This document shows, in pieces, positions 45,819 to 54,315 of a DNA stretch of 55,233 nucleotides. The stretch spans positions 1 through 55,233 of the forward strand of contig JAHXHS010000035.1 of NCBI GenBank assembly GCA_025656455.1, written 5' to 3'. The translations under genes and the position numbers were made by a program. Source of the DNA: Candidatus Thiodiazotropha sp. (ex Epidulcina cf. delphinae). Its GTDB lineage: Bacteria; Pseudomonadota; Gammaproteobacteria; Chromatiales; Chromatiaceae. Numbering within the stretch: the stretch's first letter is position 1; the number at the start of each line of letters is the position of its first letter. The notes beneath the pieces were generated by a model. That model was given only the letters and a program-made list of their open reading frames with translations. It did not search any database and was not told the DNA's origin.

Positions 45819-46126
45819 TAGTGATTTCTCACGCTAATTGCCATTCGCCTCTACGTTGTTTATTTGCCGGAGGAAGAAAGTGCAACAAATCAGGATATTC
45901 TGATTGCATATCAGGTTACGGTGTTGAATGGTTGACATTTCCACATTGTTTGCTGTGAGTGACCTCAGACTGCGGTTGCGCTACTCCGGTGTTCGCCCAG
46001 GCAGGTCATTTCGGAGATGTGCTGCATGCTGGTCTATAATCAGATAGCCAGCGGCTATTCCGCGGCGTTAATAACGATCCAACAGACTCCCTCAAGGGAG
46101 CGCATGAATTCCGGAGGAGGAGAATC
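45819..46126. other. Gene-free region with promoter for the lipoprotein gene
   Basis: 308 bp. It contains TATAAT at 46035-46040 (no good -35 at standard spacing) and a strong ribosome site GGAGGAGGAG before the next start. No gene was seen in it. Confidence 0.4.
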
Positions 46127-47329
46127 ATGGTCTCCAGCAAACATCAATTCCTGCTGACCCTACTCACCATGCTATCGCTTTTATTACTTGCTGCTTGTGG
46201 CGGCGGTGGCGGTGGCGATACAACCCCCACCACGGCAACCGGTGTTTTCAAGGATGATAACGTCGCCGGTGTCGATTATGTTTCCGGCGGCCAGAGCGGC
46301 ACCACGGGTGCGGATGGCAGTTTTACCTATGAGGTCGGCCAGCCGGTGAGTTTTATGGTCGGCAACGTGGTCCTCGGCAGCGCGACCGGGCAATCGGTGA
46401 TAACGCCGGTCGATCTGGTGACCAGCGGCACCAGCAACTCGACAGAGGTATTGAATCTCGTCCGGTTTCTGCTGATGCTCGACAGCGACGGCGATTCCAC
46501 CAATGGCATCACGATTTCCAGCGGCGTACAGTCGATAGCCGACACCTGGTCGACGGTGGATTTTACCACCGCCGACCTGGCGACAGCGCTGGCATCGATC
46601 ATCTCCGATGCGGCATCCACAGATGGCACTAGCCATACGCTGCCGAGCAGCGTCACTGCGCAGTCGCATCTTGAATCCACGTTGCGTTGCGTCCGCGCCG
46701 GTGGCTACCAGGGAACCTTCGCCGGTGATGACAGCGGCCCATTCGGCGTCTTAGTGGATGCATCCACGGGTCTGCTCTCGGGCTTCGCCTACAGCGCCTT
46801 CGACGGCTTGTTGACATTAAGCGGGACGACGGCGGTCAGCTTCGATCAGAGCGCAACCTTCATCAGCGGCGATGTCTCATCCGGCGCAATCTTCAGCGGA
46901 CAGTTCAACGGTCCCAGTCAGATCAGCGGGACCTGGGATCTCTCATCGACGAATGAATCGGGTACGTTTTCCGGCGCCCGCATCGGAGGCTCAGCGAATG
47001 CACTCCATCGCTTTACCGGCAGTTTTACGACCAATCCAGGGTCACCCGTGATCTCCCACGGACTCTTCACCTTCGACATCGACAGCGCCGACAGTGTCAC
47101 GGGGATAGCCTTAACGGTCGTTGCCACGGATGGAACAGTGAATGAACTGGCCCCCTTTACAGGCACACTCACTGGCACGACACTGAATGCCACCATCATG
47201 GACGGTTCTGTTGTCGATGCGACAATCGTTGGGACACTGAACAAGAGCAGTGGCGCGTTGAGTGGCACCTGGAGCGATATTGACGGTAATACCGGCGCTT
47301 TTTCCGGCAGCGGGTGCAAGCTGAACTGA
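46127..47329 (+). CDS. Lipoprotein with repeated beta strands, unknown function
   Basis: 400 aa with lipobox LLAAC (Cys 24) followed by a Gly run GGGGGGDTTPTT. The N-terminal part (about 38-190) resembles lipoprotein segments with GQPVSFMVGNVVLGS and a calcium-like DSDGDSTNG. The second half (about 195-400) has repeating strands ending in SGxW or SGxF (TYQGTF, SGQFNGPSQISGTWDL, GALSGTWSDIDGNTGAF), probably a beta-barrel or beta-solenoid. The start has GGAGGAGGAGAATC upstream. Function unknown. Confidence 0.8.
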   Translation: MVSSKHQFLLTLLTMLSLLLLAACGGGGGGDTTPTTATGVFKDDNVAGVDYVSGGQSGTTGADGSFTYEVGQPVSFMVGNVVLGSATGQSVITPVDLVTSGTSNSTEVLNLVRFLLMLDSDGDSTNGITISSGVQSIADTWSTVDFTTADLATALASIISDAASTDGTSHTLPSSVTAQSHLESTLRCVRAGGYQGTFAGDDSGPFGVLVDASTGLLSGFAYSAFDGLLTLSGTTAVSFDQSATFISGDVSSGAIFSGQFNGPSQISGTWDLSSTNESGTFSGARIGGSANALHRFTGSFTTNPGSPVISHGLFTFDIDSADSVTGIALTVVATDGTVNELAPFTGTLTGTTLNATIMDGSVVDATIVGTLNKSSGALSGTWSDIDGNTGAFSGSGCKLN

Positions 47330-47368
47330 GGTTCGATGTAACTGCATCGAATCTGCCGCATCATTCAA

Positions 47369-47410
47369 GGCGCCGGATGAGCGATAGCCTGGCTTCGGTT
47401 TTTCGGCGCC
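47369..47410 (+). terminator. Stem-loop after the lipoprotein gene
   Basis: GGCGCCG (47369-47375) and CGGCGCC (47404-47410) pair around a 28-nt loop, 40 bp past the stop. The right arm is followed at once by the terminal repeat of the fold-back family. A weak terminator candidate. Confidence 0.4.
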
Positions 47411-47413
47411 CCT

Positions 47414-47446
47414 CAGTAGCTATCAAATTAGTGTTAACAGGCCCTA
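47414..47446 (+). mobile_element. Solo terminal repeat of the fold-back element family
   Basis: CAGTAGCTATCAAATTAGTG followed by TTAACAGGCCCTA is 32 of 33 identical to the end of the element at 121-153. No matching left end is present nearby. It is flanked by TA like the other copies. Confidence 0.7.
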
Positions 47447-47557
47447 GTGTTTTTTGATCTATTCCTGCTGGAGTCGTAAGCTCCCTCAGGATCGCTCACG
47501 AGCTTGTCATCAAGAGGTGGATTCTGGTAAGGGACTGTCTTGGATTAGGGTTAGTCA

Positions 47558-48508
47558 TTACCTTTCACTTAGCATTGCCTCGACAACCGCATTCCAGCCC
47601 AAAGCCAGATTGGTTCGGTTATAACCGCCGCCCCCAAGGGCTATAAAGCGTCCGTTGCAGAATTCATTAGCCAGGCGGCTTAGCTGTCTGGCGGCATAGG
47701 CGTGGGCGGCAGGTGTAAAGGCCATGTGTGTTATAGGGTCGCCCTCGATGCTATCCGCGCCAGCCTGGAGAATGATCAATTCAGGCTTCCCCTGACGGAT
47801 AAAATCTTCCACCGTTGGCCAGACTCTATGAAAGTGAGTGTCATTGGCAAAGGGCGGCAAAGGGACATTCAGCTTTGTGCCCCTGGCCTTCCCGATACCC
47901 GTCTCTTCAATCGCGCCTGTGCCCGGATAAAGATAACGTCCGTCTTCATGGATGTCGGCAAAGATAAGCTCAGGGTCAGACTCGAAAGCATAAAAAACCC
48001 CATCGCCATGATGAGCATCGATATCAATGTAGGCGATTCGTCGTATGCCATGCCGAAGTCTCAGATTCTCGATCAACACCCCTGCGTCATTGAAGACACA
48101 GAAGCCAGCGGCCGAATCGCGCCGGGCATGGTGCAGCCCGGCGATAGGGACAAAGACTTTCGGATGATCGCCTGAGAGAATGTTTTCCGCACCATCCAGC
48201 ACCGAACCGGTCACGGTGCAGGCGGCCTCATACATCCCTTGAAAGGATGGCGTATCACCACCATCAAGAAATCCGTCGCCGCTTTTTGATTGAGTTTTAA
48301 CCCGATCGATATATTGCTGAGTGTGGAATGCCGCCAAGGCTTGTTCGCCACAGACCTGGGGTGTGGCCAAAGACACCTCCTTATCCAGCCCCTGTTTGAC
48401 CGTTTCCCGCCAGAAAGCCTGGATACGGTCAGGTCCGAATGGATGCCCATCCCCAAACCCATACCGGCCTAGAGCCTCACCGAAATAGATAATGACAGGT
48501 TTTATACT
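47558..48508 (-). CDS. Histone deacetylase family protein (class II / acetylpolyamine amidohydrolase type)
   Basis: 316 aa from ATG 48508. Zinc-hydrolase landmarks: PIAGLHHARRDSAAGFCVFN (His pair and Gly-Phe-Cys-x-Asn), YIDIDAHHGDGVFYAF (catalytic Asp-His and metal Asp) and LQAGADSIEGDP (metal Asp), plus LGGGGYN with Tyr replaced by the GGYN end. It deacetylates polyamines, acetoin-related or protein lysines; the substrate is not predictable. A TTG at 48544 would extend it by 12 residues into a decayed gene, so I use the ATG. Confidence 0.9.
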   Translation of the reverse strand, partial: SIKPVIIYFGEALGRYGFGDGHPFGPDRIQAFWRETVKQGLDKEVSLATPQVCGEQALAAFHTQQYIDRVKTQSKSGDGFLDGGDTPSFQGMYEAACTVTGSVLDGAENILSGDHPKVFVPIAGLHHARRDSAAGFCVFNDAGVLIENLRLRHGIRRIAYIDIDAHHGDGVFYAFESDPELIFADIHEDGRYLYPGTGAIEETGIGKARGTKLNVPLPPFANDTHFHRVWPTVEDFIRQGKPELIILQAGADSIEGDPITHMAFTPAAHAYAARQLSRLANEFCNGRFIALGGGGYNRTNLALGWNAVVEAMLSER

Positions 48509-48531
48509 CATAAAATCGGTATATCCATGTC

Positions 48532-48705
48532 TTACTTTTTGCAAAGCCCAATATAATTGCCAATTGTCTTAGTAGTTTCTTGTCCATGTTTACCCTTGTA
48601 AGTTGCAACAGTTACATTTTTCGCTTCGAGTGATCCATCTTAAAATATAGCCTCATAAACACTATTCATTTCTCAATCCAGTCACTTTGTATGCACTCAG
48701 TTTTT
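48532..48705 (-). pseudogene. Possible remnant of a small secreted protein gene
   Basis: The leftward frame ending at TAA 48532 encodes EAKNVTVATYKGKHGQETTK followed by TIGNYIGLCKK. This has good coding character but is preceded by a stop (NSVYEAIF stop DGSL) and, upstream in another frame, KLSAYKVTGLRNE. Joined, these suggest a gene with at least two disablements. An alternative frame from an internal ATG is also possible, so this is tentative. Confidence 0.3.
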
Positions 48706-49260
48706 ATTCTGGTTTTTACGAGATTTAGGCTCGTAGGGCACTGCCCTGCCGCATCTTTCTTTCTGGTAATTATTCTTATTCTAATTTTAAGTGGTGTTGG
48801 GTGGCTATCCGGCTAGTAGCTACCCGTTTCGCCCGCTGGCTTGAACAGGTGGATTTTAAGAGCGGAAAGCAACTTCGTTTCCTACTTGGCATAGATCATT
48901 TTATGATCACCTTGGCGCCAGATAAAGCAACTTAATTTGCTATGAGCCACGGCTGGATGCAGGGGCGTTGCCACCTTTTGAACGCCTATCAGTTTTTGCT
49001 AAAGTACGGTATTTTAATATTCTCAAGCGGTGGGTGTCCTCATTTCTTCATTTCTCAGTGATGTAGAAATCATGGATGTCCCTATTTACTTCTTTTATTA
49101 CTTTTATTATATTCCAAATATTACTGCTAAATCAAAAGGTTAATTCACATTACCAGCCGCCGGATGATATATCTAGGCTAAAGCGGCTTCAGATTAAAGG
49201 TTTAATCATTTCTACCGATAAATGATGCATATTATGGTTGGTGTGCATTCAGAGTACAAT
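48706..49260. other. Gene-free region upstream of the chemoreceptor
   Basis: About 555 bp, AT-rich toward the right. It contains GGGCACTGCCCTGCCGCATC (about 48735-48760), similar to 52803-52830, and a diverged R5-like stretch at about 49001-49050. No gene was seen. Confidence 0.4.
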
Positions 49261-50877
49261 ATGAAAACTATCATTACGCGCTCACTTCAGTTAGCCCTGA
49301 AAGGGCTTGGTGTAAGAACGATCAATTCCCAGTACCTCGTCTCATATGGTCTGATATTCCTATTTGCCCTGGTTACCGCAATCTCACTTTACTTCGGTCT
49401 TGGTACAGATGCCACGGCCATCAACATAGCAGGTAGGCAACGCATGCTCAGTCAGCGCGTGGCAAAGGAAGTGATGTTGGCCGCGCAAAATGTGGAAAAT
49501 CGCACCACTGTAGAGAAAACAATTCAATTGTTTGAAAAATCTCACCAGTCTCTTATGGCAGGCGATGAGAGCGAGGGACTTGAACCTGTCAGTAGTCCAG
49601 CCATCAGAGAGCAGTTGGATAAAGTTGAAAGACTTTTTCGGCAATATAAAAGCGGTCTAATTCAATATATGGATCAACCAGACAGTCAAGGAATGCAGTT
49701 CATACAAAACCAGTCTCCAATTGTTCTCAAGGAGATGCATTCCGCTGTCAACATGATGGCCAATGAAGCAAATCTGGCAGTTAGGAATAGTCAGATCCTC
49801 TCCTTCAGTATGACGCTGGGAATTCTTATACTGGTGCTCATGGGCCATCTCTTTGGAAAGACGTTACTGATTGATAATGTCAGGCGTCTGCAACGACATC
49901 TGAACAAGGTAGGCAAAGGAGACTTCTCTCATTATATAACTATTGACGAATGCAATAAGGGAAATGAGATTTATGAAATTGTTAAAGCTTACAATACAAT
50001 GCTCGATCATGTAGGCGGAATAGTGGATAGTGTTAATGCTGCGGTATCCAAAGTGACATCTGATGCAAGAGAGGTAACCACATTATCCAACCAGACAAGC
50101 GAGGGGGTTGTGCGCCAACACCAGGACATCGACCAGGTTGCCACCGCGATGTCTGAAATGGCTGCCACGGTGCAGGAAGTCTCCAAAAATGCACAAGGGG
50201 CGGCAACTGCAGCTCAGCAGGCTGACACGGAATCACAACACGGTCTCGAAGTAGTCAAATATACGGTAGACAATATTCAGACCATGGCGTCGCAGGTGGA
50301 GAATGCAACCGAGGTAATGGCCCGACTGGATGATGACAGTCAGGAGATCGGCAAAGTGCTGGAAGTAATCAAAGGCATAGCTGAGCAGACCAATTTGTTG
50401 GCTTTAAATGCCGCTATCGAAGCTGCTCGCGCCGGTGAGCAGGGCCGAGGATTTGCTGTGGTGGCTGATGAAGTTCGTATGCTCGCTCAACGTACTCAGC
50501 AATCAACCGAGGAAATCCGGGCCATCATTGAACGTTTACAGGGCCAGGCTCAGAAGGCTGTATCAGTAATATCTCTGAGTAAATCGCAGGCACAGGTAAG
50601 TGTAGAGAAGACCACCGAAACGAGCCAGGTGCTTGATATGATCGCTACCGCCGTGAATACAATTTCACAAATGAATAAACAGATAGCTACTGCTGCCCAG
50701 CAACAAAGTGAAGTCTCGGACGAAATGGATAATCGTATCAGCGCTATCGCCATGGTGGCCAATGAAACCAGCGAGGCGGCCGATCAAACAGTCAATTCAA
50801 CTAAGGCCATATCTGAACAAATGTCTCAGCTTGGCGACTATGTCAATCAATTAATAACCACCAATCAGAAGCAGTAA
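49261..50877 (+). CDS. Methyl-accepting chemotaxis protein with PilJ-type sensor
   Basis: 538 aa from ATG 49261 (an ATG at 49222 would add 13 residues). TM1 about 16-38 (VSYGLIFLFALVTAISLYFG), then the P-box AGRQRMLSQRVAKEVM, a helical periplasmic domain, TM2 about 172-195, HAMP, and the MCP signalling domain. The kinase-control tip is EQTNLLALNAAIEAARAGEQ followed by GRGFAVVADEVR. PilJ-type sensors sense nitrate/nitrite or respond to surface contact. It is convergent with the ExbB/D-like operon. No che genes are in the window. Confidence 0.95.
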   Translation: MKTIITRSLQLALKGLGVRTINSQYLVSYGLIFLFALVTAISLYFGLGTDATAINIAGRQRMLSQRVAKEVMLAAQNVENRTTVEKTIQLFEKSHQSLMAGDESEGLEPVSSPAIREQLDKVERLFRQYKSGLIQYMDQPDSQGMQFIQNQSPIVLKEMHSAVNMMANEANLAVRNSQILSFSMTLGILILVLMGHLFGKTLLIDNVRRLQRHLNKVGKGDFSHYITIDECNKGNEIYEIVKAYNTMLDHVGGIVDSVNAAVSKVTSDAREVTTLSNQTSEGVVRQHQDIDQVATAMSEMAATVQEVSKNAQGAATAAQQADTESQHGLEVVKYTVDNIQTMASQVENATEVMARLDDDSQEIGKVLEVIKGIAEQTNLLALNAAIEAARAGEQGRGFAVVADEVRMLAQRTQQSTEEIRAIIERLQGQAQKAVSVISLSKSQAQVSVEKTTETSQVLDMIATAVNTISQMNKQIATAAQQQSEVSDEMDNRISAIAMVANETSEAADQTVNSTKAISEQMSQLGDYVNQLITTNQKQ

Positions 50878-50917
50878 TACAGCTGTCTTCGGGGATCTTT
50901 TTCTTTGTCTGCAACGC

Positions 50918-51376
50918 TTACTGCTTGGGCGGTAAGGCGGGTGCGGTTTCATACTTGTACACACCCTGGTCCGTCATCTGGCCACGCATATCAATGATGA
51001 TATTGGTTTTGTGTCGTTTGCCCTCGCGAGCGCGAACCGCATCGAAAAAGGTCTTGCGCATTTTCCCGCCACCCTTGGTATCCTGGTCTATGCTGAAGAC
51101 AATGTGCAGAGGTTCACCCGGCTTTCCCAAAGGATGGGCGAGGGCGTGTACGCGTTCATTATGAATTGTATAGACGAGGATCTCCATCTTGTCATACAGG
51201 TAAGGTATGCGAATGGAGAAGCCGGAACCCAAAGCAATATAGGTAATCGCCAGGAATATGACGGTGCCCAAAATATAGCCGGTAAAATGGCGCCTTGCAT
51301 AGATGATTGCCAGCACACCCCAGATAGCGATAATAAAGAGAAGCAGGTATTTTGCGGTCAGTGGATCAGTAAACAC
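50918..51376 (-). CDS. Membrane protein C of the ExbB/ExbD-like operon
   Basis: 152 aa. Two N-terminal TM segments (about 9-28, YLLLFIIAIWGVLAIIYARR; and 32-52, YILGTVIFLAITYIALGSG) are followed by a soluble domain (about 60-152). The soluble domain contains KMEILVYTIHNERVHALAHP, PLHIVFSIDQDTKGGGKMRK and INIIIDMRGQMTDQG, with an alternating strand pattern. It starts 4 bp after the ExbD-like gene, so it is translationally coupled. I do not recognise the family. Its position as the third subunit suggests it completes an ion-driven membrane machine. Confidence 0.7.
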   Translation of the reverse strand: MFTDPLTAKYLLLFIIAIWGVLAIIYARRHFTGYILGTVIFLAITYIALGSGFSIRIPYLYDKMEILVYTIHNERVHALAHPLGKPGEPLHIVFSIDQDTKGGGKMRKTFFDAVRAREGKRHKTNIIIDMRGQMTDQGVYKYETAPALPPKQ

Positions 51377-51380
51377 GCCG

Positions 51381-51989
51381 TTACTTCTCCAGTTTTCTTA
51401 ACGTGCCGTGGAAGATTTCGAACGGCTCAAAGGATTTGCTCTCCTCTATCAGTTGTTTATCTCTCATCTCAAAAGAGATGACGCCTTTCTCCTGTCCCGG
51501 ATATTCCAAAGTTAATTTATCCTCGTATACCACGTGCATAAGGCGTCCCTCCCGATGTCGAATGGAGACGTGGACATCCACCGGGGTGTTGCCCAGGCCG
51601 TTGTCGCTGTAATAGACAATGGAGAAGCGATAGCGCCCGTCAGGGATGCCGCGGGAGAAAATGAACTCATAATTGAGTCCGGAGAAATCCACATCGCGAC
51701 CAAGATCGTCGCGCACCAGGTTGAGTATCTCGCCGTAGGGTGAGGCGTAGCCGACGTTTTCGTTTTTTGGCGCACTGGCCCACAAGTCGATATCAGCGGG
51801 GTTATCCGGGTCCCAGGTGATCTCGGCGATCATATCGCCGGCGGCTTTCTCGATCTCGGTCTGGGTATTTTCCTGTTGAACCTTGATCAGTGGAATCAGC
51901 AGCACAACCAGAGTGAGCATCAGCAACGCCAGCAGTATCAGCAGGTCACGGAAAACAATGGACATGCTGTCTTCGCGTGGCCGGCTCAT
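51381..51989 (-). CDS. ExbD/MotB-like membrane protein with a novel periplasmic domain
   Basis: 202 aa. A single N-terminal TM (about 16-36) preceded by Asp15 in VFRDLLILLALLMLTLVVLL matches the ExbD/MotB helix where one Asp carries the ion (compare ExbD PFIDVMLVLLIIFM). Residues 40-202 form a periplasmic beta-rich domain (ITWDPDNPADIDLWASAP, GLNYEFIFSRGIPDGRYRFS, PVDVHVSIRHREGRLMHV, LTLEYPGQEKGVISFEM) that is neither OmpA-like nor the ExbD C-domain. It starts 3 bp after the ExbB-like gene, with GAGGAAGAG upstream. Co-transcribed. Confidence 0.75.
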   Translation of the reverse strand: MSRPREDSMSIVFRDLLILLALLMLTLVVLLIPLIKVQQENTQTEIEKAAGDMIAEITWDPDNPADIDLWASAPKNENVGYASPYGEILNLVRDDLGRDVDFSGLNYEFIFSRGIPDGRYRFSIVYYSDNGLGNTPVDVHVSIRHREGRLMHVVYEDKLTLEYPGQEKGVISFEMRDKQLIEESKSFEPFEIFHGTLRKLEK

Positions 51990-51992
51990 GAC

Positions 51993-52472
51993 TTACTCTT
52001 CCTCTGATACAGGCTCTTCTGATCTGGTGGGGCCGTAGAGCATATCCCTGATCTTGTTCATTGCTTCCATGATCATGGCCGCCGATAAACCGATCATGGT
52101 GGTGTCGATAGCGAAGGAAACGGACTTCAGAAACTGACCTATCTCGGCGGAGAGCGTAGCGGCATCCTGCAGGTCGCTCACATCGATGCCGGCCAGCGCT
52201 ATGGAGAAGCCCAGCACCGTACCCAGCATGCCCAGACCGGTTGTCAGCCAGGACCAGAAGTGTGCATCGGTCTTTCTTCCGCTAAAGGCAAAGGCCTCAA
52301 CCAGCAAGACGATGGTTAGGATAATGCCGAAAAACCAGAGGGTTAAGGAGTTACCGAGGATGCGGTCCAAGTAGCCCAGGCTATAGAGTGTGAATATCAA
52401 AGCTCCAAGCGAGAGGAGCGTGGCAAGTTCGAACAGCCTTGCCCAGGGCGCTTTAGGTTGTTGGTCGTCCAT
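51993..52472 (-). CDS. MotA/TolQ/ExbB-family proton channel-like protein
   Basis: 159 aa with four TM segments (about 13-33, 42-63, 70-93, 118-139). The core helices carry TTGLGMLGTVLGFSIALAG and SFAIDTTMIGLSAAMIMEAM. They reproduce the LGTVxG and (A)xTTxIGLxAA patterns of ExbB/TolQ/MotA pore helices, including the Thr residues. The long cytoplasmic loop of MotA/ExbB is missing, so this is a minimal form. It is first in the operon with the ExbD-like and C proteins, and the C-terminus is acidic (SEEPVSEEE). Confidence 0.8.
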   Translation of the reverse strand: MDDQQPKAPWARLFELATLLSLGALIFTLYSLGYLDRILGNSLTLWFFGIILTIVLLVEAFAFSGRKTDAHFWSWLTTGLGMLGTVLGFSIALAGIDVSDLQDAATLSAEIGQFLKSVSFAIDTTMIGLSAAMIMEAMNKIRDMLYGPTRSEEPVSEEE

Positions 52473-52891
52473 CGTGGTTACTGCAAATAGAACATGTATC
52501 GCACGTGGAAGGTAATCTTATCCGAGCCTCGTGCAGCTGTTGTTTGCCCGTATGCCCCTATCTTGCCAGTTAGATACGCCATAAGAAATACCCAAAATGA
52601 GGTAGTTGAAACAATCCAGTTGATACCCTTTTTTCAGAACTTTGAGGTACAAGTCAGATCGATAACCAACCCACGTATATGATCCACCGTCACAATCAGG
52701 TATTCGTATCCTGAGCCAAACGTACCGGCTGGAAAACTGAAGCATTCCTATCAACAAAAAACTGGTAAATATGATGGAAAAGTTGACAGGTCAATACATA
52801 TCAGGGTGCAGTCCTGCGGCAGCTTTCTTTCTCTCTGGTATTTGTTTTTGGCTCTTCAGCAAAATTTGTGGCTATTTCAAGACTATAATTG
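52473..52891. other. Gene-free region upstream of the ExbB/D-like operon
   Basis: About 420 bp. It should hold the leftward operon promoter. It also contains AGGGTGCAGTCCTGCGGCAG, similar to a stretch near 48735. A 79-codon leftward frame (52518-52757) has no ribosome site and odd composition and is not called. Confidence 0.4.
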
Positions 52892-53249
52892 ACTCTCGCA
52901 AAGCCGCCAAGCACGCAAAGCATCACTGAATTTATTCAACGAGGCCATTGACCATACGATGAATGCCGTTCTTCATCAGGGATTCACTTTTTTTCTCAAC
53001 GACAAGGTCGGCCCGGAAGTCACCACCAAACCTGAGCCCAAGGTATTTAATGGGGACGGCAGCCTGCCGCTTAACCTGAAAGCCCCGTTGCCCTAACGGA
53101 TGCGCAAGGATGGCCTCATAGACTGTTTCCAGCAATCCCGGTCCCGTCTCACGATGAATCTGAACCGCGCTATCGACAATATATTTTCCCATCTCATTTT
53201 CTACCATTAGTCGCCTTTCCCTTTGCGTGCTTCGCGTCTTTGCGAGAGT
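52892..53249. mobile_element. GxxExxY gene element bounded by 29-bp inverted repeats (R4)
   Basis: ACTCTCGCAAAGCCGCCAAG... at 52892-52920 and its complement ...TTCGCGTCTTTGCGAGAGT at 53221-53249 match at 27 of 29 positions and tightly frame a single GxxExxY gene. A solo R4 end is at 31221. The unit looks like a small mobile cassette of 358 bp. Confidence 0.7.
52932..53207 (-). CDS. GxxExxY family protein, internally deleted
   Basis: 91 aa from ATG 53207 (AAAGG upstream). It begins MVENEMGKYIVDSAVQIHRE and has the name-giving GPGLLETVYE, then FRADLVVEKK. Normal members are about 120-130 aa with an ExK strand and a helix before the end motif. Here VVEKKSE jumps directly to SLMKNGIHRMVNGL, so about 35-40 residues, including the putative PD-(D/E)XK Lys, are missing in frame. 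It is probably inactive, though both ends and the flanking inverted repeats persist. Confidence 0.75.
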   Translation of the reverse strand: MVENEMGKYIVDSAVQIHRETGPGLLETVYEAILAHPLGQRGFQVKRQAAVPIKYLGLRFGGDFRADLVVEKKSESLMKNGIHRMVNGLVE

Positions 53250-53335
53250 ATCAACCTGGCGAATCCAGATCGCGCTGTGTGTTCCGATTATTCACGATAA
53301 AGTGATGCGACTAAGGAGCACCGTTTTATGGGGCC

Positions 53336-53713
53336 CTAGGTGAGTTTTTCTTTCAATAATCTGTTTACTGTTTGGATCATGATCAATATTGAATATATTA
53401 TTAAACACAAAAACCCAGCTCCGATCACAATAAAAAAAGCAGCAATGCCACCCTGTTCACCGGCATAACCAATAAAGTAGATAAAGAGTGGAATAGATAT
53501 AACAAGTATAGCCAAACTGAACCATCTGATTATTGTTGTCATGCTTGGAGTTAATCCGCCCCCGGAAATTACTAACCCTATCAGCATTAATGGAGGCGAA
53601 ATCAATAAAGCATAGCTATCCGCCGTGGAATGCAGCATGCCAAACCAACCTGCCAGAAAAAAACACGTCGATATGGCAATTATTATATTTGTGATTAGTA
53701 AAAGTGCTTTCAC
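53336..53713 (-). CDS. Four-TM membrane protein of unknown function
   Basis: 125 aa with hydrophobic segments at about 3-25, 33-52, 60-82 and 88-112 (LLLITNIIIAISTCFFLAG, LLISPPLMLIGLVISGG, FFIVIGAGFLCLIIYSIL). It has a basic C-terminus (NRLLKEKLT). The region is more AT-rich than its surroundings. The stop codon sits in GGCCCTAGG, a sequence also found at 146 next to a fold-back end, so repeat insertion may have shaped the 3' end. I recognise no family. Confidence 0.6.
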   Translation of the reverse strand: MKALLLITNIIIAISTCFFLAGWFGMLHSTADSYALLISPPLMLIGLVISGGGLTPSMTTIIRWFSLAILVISIPLFIYFIGYAGEQGGIAAFFIVIGAGFLCLIIYSILIMIQTVNRLLKEKLT

Positions 53714-53934
53714 ATGTCACCTGACATTTAGTAGCAGTCTCGTTGGATAGAAGGCAATTTGCCTGAAATGCAGCGTGTTACTCGTCTGCAATCCTCCCAA
53801 AAGTGAGGGTCCGGCTATCTGCCTATATCTACATATAATTAGCATTATTTCAATATGATGTTTTGCGGGTTTTGCAAGAGTCTCTTCTCGCCGCATAATC
53901 CTGGTGGGATAGACGACTAACCAGATGTGGCTAT

Positions 53935-54203
53935 TAGGGCCTGTTAACACTAATCGGATTGTCACTGCCAGGTGCCATTTTTTACCCAGCAAGGCAGAAC
54001 GAGCGTGGTGTAGCCCGGCTACATGAGCGAGTGATAACGCCGCTGGGTGAAAAATGGCCCCTGGCCCTTCGGGTTGCGCCTGAAAAAGCCCCACTCGGCG
54101 TTGCTCGTCGCTTATTTGGAGCGACCAAACCGCGCTCCTCGCGCCTTGATTGGGGCTTTTTCAGGCACAACAGTGACAATCCGATTAGTGTTAACAGGCC
54201 CTA
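53935..54203. mobile_element. 269-bp fold-back (MITE-like) element, complete
   Basis: Terminal inverted repeats of 33 bp are perfect (TAGGGCCTGTTAACACTAAT... at 53935-53967, complement at 54171-54203). Inside, two further inverted pairs (CCATTTTTTACCCAGC with GCTGGGTGAAAAATGG; GCCTGAAAAAGCCCCA with TGGGGCTTTTTCAGGC) would fold into side stems. The GGGCC ends are flanked by TA on both sides, compatible with TA target duplication. There is no transposase gene. Partial relatives lie at 1-153 and 47414. Confidence 0.85.
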
Positions 54204-54211
54204 ACAGTGTA

Positions 54212-54246
54212 TTTGCGTTGATTCGCGTTCATTTGCGGACAAATTA
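54212..54246 (+). repeat. Dispersed repeat R1
   Basis: TTTGCGTTGATTCGCGTTCATTTGCGGACAAAT layout, directly next to the fold-back element. Confidence 0.75.
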
Positions 54247-54315
54247 CGCTTAGGATGACTTGGTGGGGGACTGGATTTACTACCTCTCCCATCAAATAGT
54301 GGAAGAGCCATTTTT

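Noticed and set aside
46184..46680. Long antisense frames across the 46.1-47.3 kb lipoprotein gene
   Set aside because: The sense frame has a lipobox and a strong ribosome site; the antisense frames follow from its biased Gly/Thr/Ser codons.
52518..52757. Leftward 79-codon frame upstream of the ExbB-like gene
   Set aside because: No ribosome site, an odd residue mix and no motif; equally long frames occur on the other strand.
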